From NCBI RefSeq assembly GCF_009755275.1, contig NZ_WQLA01000004.1, positions 372,001-436,000 on the forward strand: a DNA stretch of 64,000 nucleotides. Reading direction: 5' to 3'. The notes under the pieces were generated by a model. The model saw nothing but the letters and a program-made list of their open reading frames with translations. It ran no database searches and was not told the DNA's origin. Made by a program: the position numbers and the translations under genes. Source of the stretch: Mucilaginibacter aquatilis (GTDB taxonomy: Bacteria; Bacteroidota; Bacteroidia; Sphingobacteriales; Sphingobacteriaceae). Below, in pieces: positions 60,932 to 64,000 of the stretch; positions within the stretch are counted from its first letter, which is position 1, and the number at the start of each line of letters is the position of its first letter.

Positions 60932-62652
60932 TGAAGTTAGGCTTAAATATATTATTCTGCTTGTTATGTAGTATGCCTGCAATAGCGCAGGTTAATCAAA
61001 ACCGTACATATTGCAACCCGCTTAATGTTGATTACACCTACATGATTTACAATGCCGAGCAAGGCTTATCATACCGTTCGGGTGCCGATCCGGCTGTAGT
61101 AAAGTTCAGGGGTGAGTATTATATGTTCGTTACCCGCTCATTAGGTTACTGGCACTCAAAAGACTTAACTAACTGGGATTTTATTACACCCGAAAAATGG
61201 TATTTTCAGGGAAGCAACGCTCCTGCTGCCCACAATTACAAAGATTCGGTATTGTACGTAACCGGAGACCCATCTGGCTCAATGAGCATACTTTACACCA
61301 ACAACCCTAAAAAAGGTGATTGGAAAGCTAAACCTTTTATACTGAACGACCTGCAAGACCCTGATTTGTTTATTGATGATGACGGCAAGGCCTACATGTT
61401 TTGGGGCTCGTCAAACACTTTCCCTATCCACGGTAAAGAGCTTGACCCAAATAATAATTTCAAGCCAGTGTCGAATACCGTTGAGCTGTTCAAACTTGAT
61501 GGTGATAAGCATGGCTGGGAACGCTTCGGCGAAAACCATTCTGATACCAAACTTAAAGGTTACATGGAAGGCGCTTGGCTAACCAAACATAACGGTAAAT
61601 ATTACATGCAATATGCCGCACCGGGTACCGAATTTAATGTTTACGGCGATGGTGTTTATGTAAGCAATAAACCGCTTGGGCCATATACTTACGCCCAAAA
61701 CAACCCTATATCATATAAACCCGGAGGGTTTATAAACGGAGCAGGTCACGGCAGCACAGTTGTTGGTCCGGGTGGGCAGTACTGGCATTACGCATCCATG
61801 GCATTATCAGTAAATGTAAATTGGGAACGCCGGCTTTGCACCTACCCTACCTTTTTTGATGATGATGGCCTGATGTATTCTGATACATACTTTGGCGATT
61901 ACCCTCATTTTGCCCCGGCCATGACAGGTAAAAAAGGCGGCTTTACCGGCTGGATGCTGTTGAACTATAAAAAACCCATTACCGCCTCCTCTACCTTAAC
62001 AATCGAACACAGCGCAGATAAAGCTGTTGATGAAGATATTAAAACCTTTTGGCTTGCCGCTGAAAATAATGATAAGCAATGGTTACAGGTAGATTTGCAA
62101 AAACAAGCCACCGTTTACGCAGTACAACTCAACTTTGCCGATTACAAAAGCAATTTGTACGGTCGCGTTGATGGACTTAAGCATCAATATACGGTTGAAG
62201 GTAGTATTGATGGAAAAACCTGGAGACTGTTAATTGACAAAAAAGATAGTTTTACCGACAATCCTAACGATTATATTGAGCTGGAAACACCTGCTGTAGT
62301 AAGGTATGTTCGCTACAAAAACGTTCATGTGCCAGCAAACCTCGCTATATGTGGCTTCAGAATTTTTGGTAAAGGGAATGGATCTGCTCCCACAATTCCA
62401 AAAAACTTCAAGGTTACACGCCAAACAGACCGCCGCGATGCAATGATTACCTGGAATGCTGTTAAAGGTAGTCAGGGATATAACATTAAATGGGGCATTG
62501 CGCCAGATAAATTATACAATTCTTGGTTAATATATGACAAAAATGAGCTTGATTTGAAAAGTTTAGGTACCGACCAGGCCTATTATTTCAGCATCGAATC
62601 GTTTAACGAGAACGGTGTAAGTAAATCATCCAAACCAATTAAAGTACAGTAA
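60931..62652 (+). CDS. GH43-like glycoside hydrolase with F5/8C and FnIII-like domains
   Basis: A 573-residue secreted enzyme: signal peptide (1-20), five-bladed propeller GH43 domain (about 25-340), then a discoidin (F5/8 type C) sugar-binding domain (about 350-475, with DEDIKTFWLAAENNDKQWLQVDLQ) and a C-terminal fibronectin III-like domain (about 485-573). Catalytic residues fit GH43: Asp53 (GADPAVV) as base, Asp143 or 145 (QDPDLF) as pKa modulator, Glu213 (YMEGAW) as acid. Substrate specificity, arabinosidase or galactosidase or other, is not readable. Confidence 0.87.
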   Translation: MKLGLNILFCLLCSMPAIAQVNQNRTYCNPLNVDYTYMIYNAEQGLSYRSGADPAVVKFRGEYYMFVTRSLGYWHSKDLTNWDFITPEKWYFQGSNAPAAHNYKDSVLYVTGDPSGSMSILYTNNPKKGDWKAKPFILNDLQDPDLFIDDDGKAYMFWGSSNTFPIHGKELDPNNNFKPVSNTVELFKLDGDKHGWERFGENHSDTKLKGYMEGAWLTKHNGKYYMQYAAPGTEFNVYGDGVYVSNKPLGPYTYAQNNPISYKPGGFINGAGHGSTVVGPGGQYWHYASMALSVNVNWERRLCTYPTFFDDDGLMYSDTYFGDYPHFAPAMTGKKGGFTGWMLLNYKKPITASSTLTIEHSADKAVDEDIKTFWLAAENNDKQWLQVDLQKQATVYAVQLNFADYKSNLYGRVDGLKHQYTVEGSIDGKTWRLLIDKKDSFTDNPNDYIELETPAVVRYVRYKNVHVPANLAICGFRIFGKGNGSAPTIPKNFKVTRQTDRRDAMITWNAVKGSQGYNIKWGIAPDKLYNSWLIYDKNELDLKSLGTDQAYYFSIESFNENGVSKSSKPIKVQ

Positions 62653-63311
62653 TGAAACTAAAATTTTTCTTCCTGCTTGCATTATCATGCATCACAACTT
62701 TTACCATTGCACAACAAAAACCTGCCTTTTGGAATGACATTCAAAACTTTAAAAAGAAGGACAGCCTAAATGCGCCGGCAAAAGGCGGCATCCTTTTTAT
62801 TGGCAGTTCATCGTTCACAAAATGGACCGATTTAGAAAAGGTTTACAAAGATTATGGTGCTATAAACCGAGGCTTCGGAGGATCAACCCTTGTTGACGTT
62901 AACCGCTACGTAAAAGATATTGTATTCCCTTACCAGGCACGGCAAATTATAATTTACTGCGGTGAAAACGATATTGCAGGCGGTGCAAGCGCAATAGAAA
63001 CGCTAGACCGTTTTGCCAGCTTGTTTACCAGCATACGCAACAACCAGCCGGATGTGCCTTTGGCTTATATCTCAATAAAACAAAGTCCATCTCGTACTAA
63101 ATTTTCATCAGCCTTTTTACACGCTAATGCTTTAATTAAAGAGTTTTTAACGCATTACAAGGCTACCCAATTTGTTGAGGTCGATAGCAAAATGCATAAC
63201 AAAAACGGCAGCCTGCGCCCTGAGTTGTTTTTATCAGACATGCTGCATATGAAGCAGCCAGGATATGATATATGGATAAAGGAGATTACTCCTCACTTGC
63301 TAAAAAAATAA
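62652..63311 (+). CDS. SGNH/GDSL-family esterase
   Basis: A 219-residue secreted esterase (signal peptide about 1-20). The SGNH blocks are in order: GSSS (51-54) for the nucleophile, the glycine block INRGFGGS, GENDI (104-108) and the catalytic Asp197-His200 pair (SDMLH). Such enzymes remove acyl groups from glycans. In a tight operon (TAATG overlaps on the 5' side) with GH43 and followed 19 bases later by GH3. Confidence 0.93.
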   Translation: MKLKFFFLLALSCITTFTIAQQKPAFWNDIQNFKKKDSLNAPAKGGILFIGSSSFTKWTDLEKVYKDYGAINRGFGGSTLVDVNRYVKDIVFPYQARQIIIYCGENDIAGGASAIETLDRFASLFTSIRNNQPDVPLAYISIKQSPSRTKFSSAFLHANALIKEFLTHYKATQFVEVDSKMHNKNGSLRPELFLSDMLHMKQPGYDIWIKEITPHLLKK

Positions 63312-63330
63312 AGAACAAAGATTACTAACT

Positions 63331-64000
63331 ATGAAGAAAGCTACCTCGCTTATATGTATTGCTGCGTTTTGTGCTGTCTCTGCGCAGGCACAAGTCAAAA
63401 CGCCGGTATCAGCCGAAAAAGCTAAAATGAACGCCTTTGTAAGCCAGCTAATGGCTAAAATGACGGTAGATGAAAAGATTGGTCAGCTTAACCTGGTAAC
63501 TGGTGGCGAGGCAACAACCGGTACTGCCGTAAGTACTGGCGTAGAAAAAAAATTAGCCAGCGGACAGATTGGTGGTATTTTTAGCTTAACCACACCCGGC
63601 CGCGTACGTAAAGCACAGGAAATTGCTGTAAAAAACAGTCGCTTGCATATACCGCTGATTTTTGGTCAGGATGTTATACATGGGTATAAAACCAGCTTCC
63701 CTATACCGCTGGCTTTAGCCTGCAGCTGGGATTTAGATTTGATACAACGCACAGCCCGTATGGCCGCTGTTGAGGCCAGTGCTGATGGAATCAACTGGAC
63801 GTTTTCGCCCATGGTTGATATATCGCGCGATGCACGCTGGGGCCGTATTGCCGAAAGCAGTGGCGAAGACACCTACCTGGGTTCACAAATTGCCAAAGTT
63901 ATGGTTAAAGGTTACCAGGGCGATGACCTGAAAAAGGCCAACACCATTATGGCTTGCGTTAAGCACTTTGCCCTTTATGGTGCTGCCGAATCGGGCCGTG
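63331..64000 (+). CDS. GH3 beta-glucosidase, partial (cut by the window end)
   Basis: The first 223 residues of a family 3 glycosidase; the window ends inside it. Signal peptide MKKATSLICIAAFCAVSAQA, then the N-terminal TIM barrel: KIGQLNLVTGGE, PLIFGQDVIHGYKTSFPIPLA, DGINWTFSPMVDISRDARWGR and MACVKHFALYGA (catalytic-site KHF). The nucleophile SDW region lies beyond the window. It matches BglX-type periplasmic beta-glucosidases and is the last PUL gene seen. Confidence 0.95.
   Translation, partial: MKKATSLICIAAFCAVSAQAQVKTPVSAEKAKMNAFVSQLMAKMTVDEKIGQLNLVTGGEATTGTAVSTGVEKKLASGQIGGIFSLTTPGRVRKAQEIAVKNSRLHIPLIFGQDVIHGYKTSFPIPLALACSWDLDLIQRTARMAAVEASADGINWTFSPMVDISRDARWGRIAESSGEDTYLGSQIAKVMVKGYQGDDLKKANTIMACVKHFALYGAAESGR

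Overview
The window reads as a chromosome segment of a free-living Bacteroidetes bacterium, most likely Sphingobacteriaceae (Mucilaginibacter/Pedobacter-like; genus is inference). Evidence: SusC/SusD pair, several promoters fitting the Bacteroidetes form TTTG-N19-TAnnTTTG, the Bacteroidetes-type family 43/30/3 glycosidases, and the DUF5723, Kir-channel and ankyrin gene content. No rRNA, tRNA, CRISPR, transposase or prophage gene was seen.

Layout. 1-2.2 kb: MscS channel and a DUF4126 protein, then a nearly 500-bp gene-free gap. 2.2-11.3 kb: AraC-type regulator divergent from a tightly packed catabolic operon (iron alcohol dehydrogenase, DapA-like aldolase, PdxA2-like dehydrogenase, DUF1537 acid-sugar kinase, sodium symporter, secreted GH30-like hydrolase), an apparent route for a sugar acid. 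11.3-15.1 kb: ThuA protein and a TPR/ankyrin operon. 15.2-28.2 kb: housekeeping genes (priA, tsaB, yidD-rnpA-rpmH, mscL, rpoN) plus a five-PAS sensor protein that ends after its His-box. 28.4-33.2 kb: tsaC, then trpA/B/F/D on the minus strand behind a complete tryptophan attenuator. 33.2-40.7 kb: Kir channel, two SDRs, GT2, recR, SSS symporter, LOG protein, membrane protein. 40.8-47.3 kb: marR-tolC-hlyD-RND efflux operon with two copies of one palindrome as likely operator. 47.3-49.5 kb: transglutaminase-like protein and queE. 49.6-64.0 kb: LacI regulator, secreted GDPD, membrane-spanning one-component regulator, SusC, SusD, GH144/glycoamylase-like, GH43, SGNH esterase and a GH3 cut by the window end: a polysaccharide utilization locus.

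Most notable: (1) a textbook trp attenuator not listed as a gene by normal ORF calling: a 15-residue leader peptide with three tandem Trp codons at 33077-33124, a GAAA-capped hairpin, an alternative antiterminator and a terminator, driven by a perfect Bacteroidetes promoter. It sits in front of trpD rather than trpE, and trpE, trpG and trpC are absent from the cluster; inverted-repeat elements lie exactly at the gaps. (2) The paired MarR palindromes, one overlapping the promoter and the other overlapping the marR stop codon. (3) A PUL whose enzyme set (GH144-like, GH3, SGNH esterase, neighbouring secreted GDPD) would suit beta-1,2-glucans or substituted osmoregulated periplasmic glucans; this substrate is inference. 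(4) The DUF1537/PdxA2/DapA-like/Fe-ADH operon with an attached GH30-like enzyme.

Many automatically extended reading frames begin at upstream TTG codons; I moved those starts to ATG codons where a signal peptide or family N-terminus begins.
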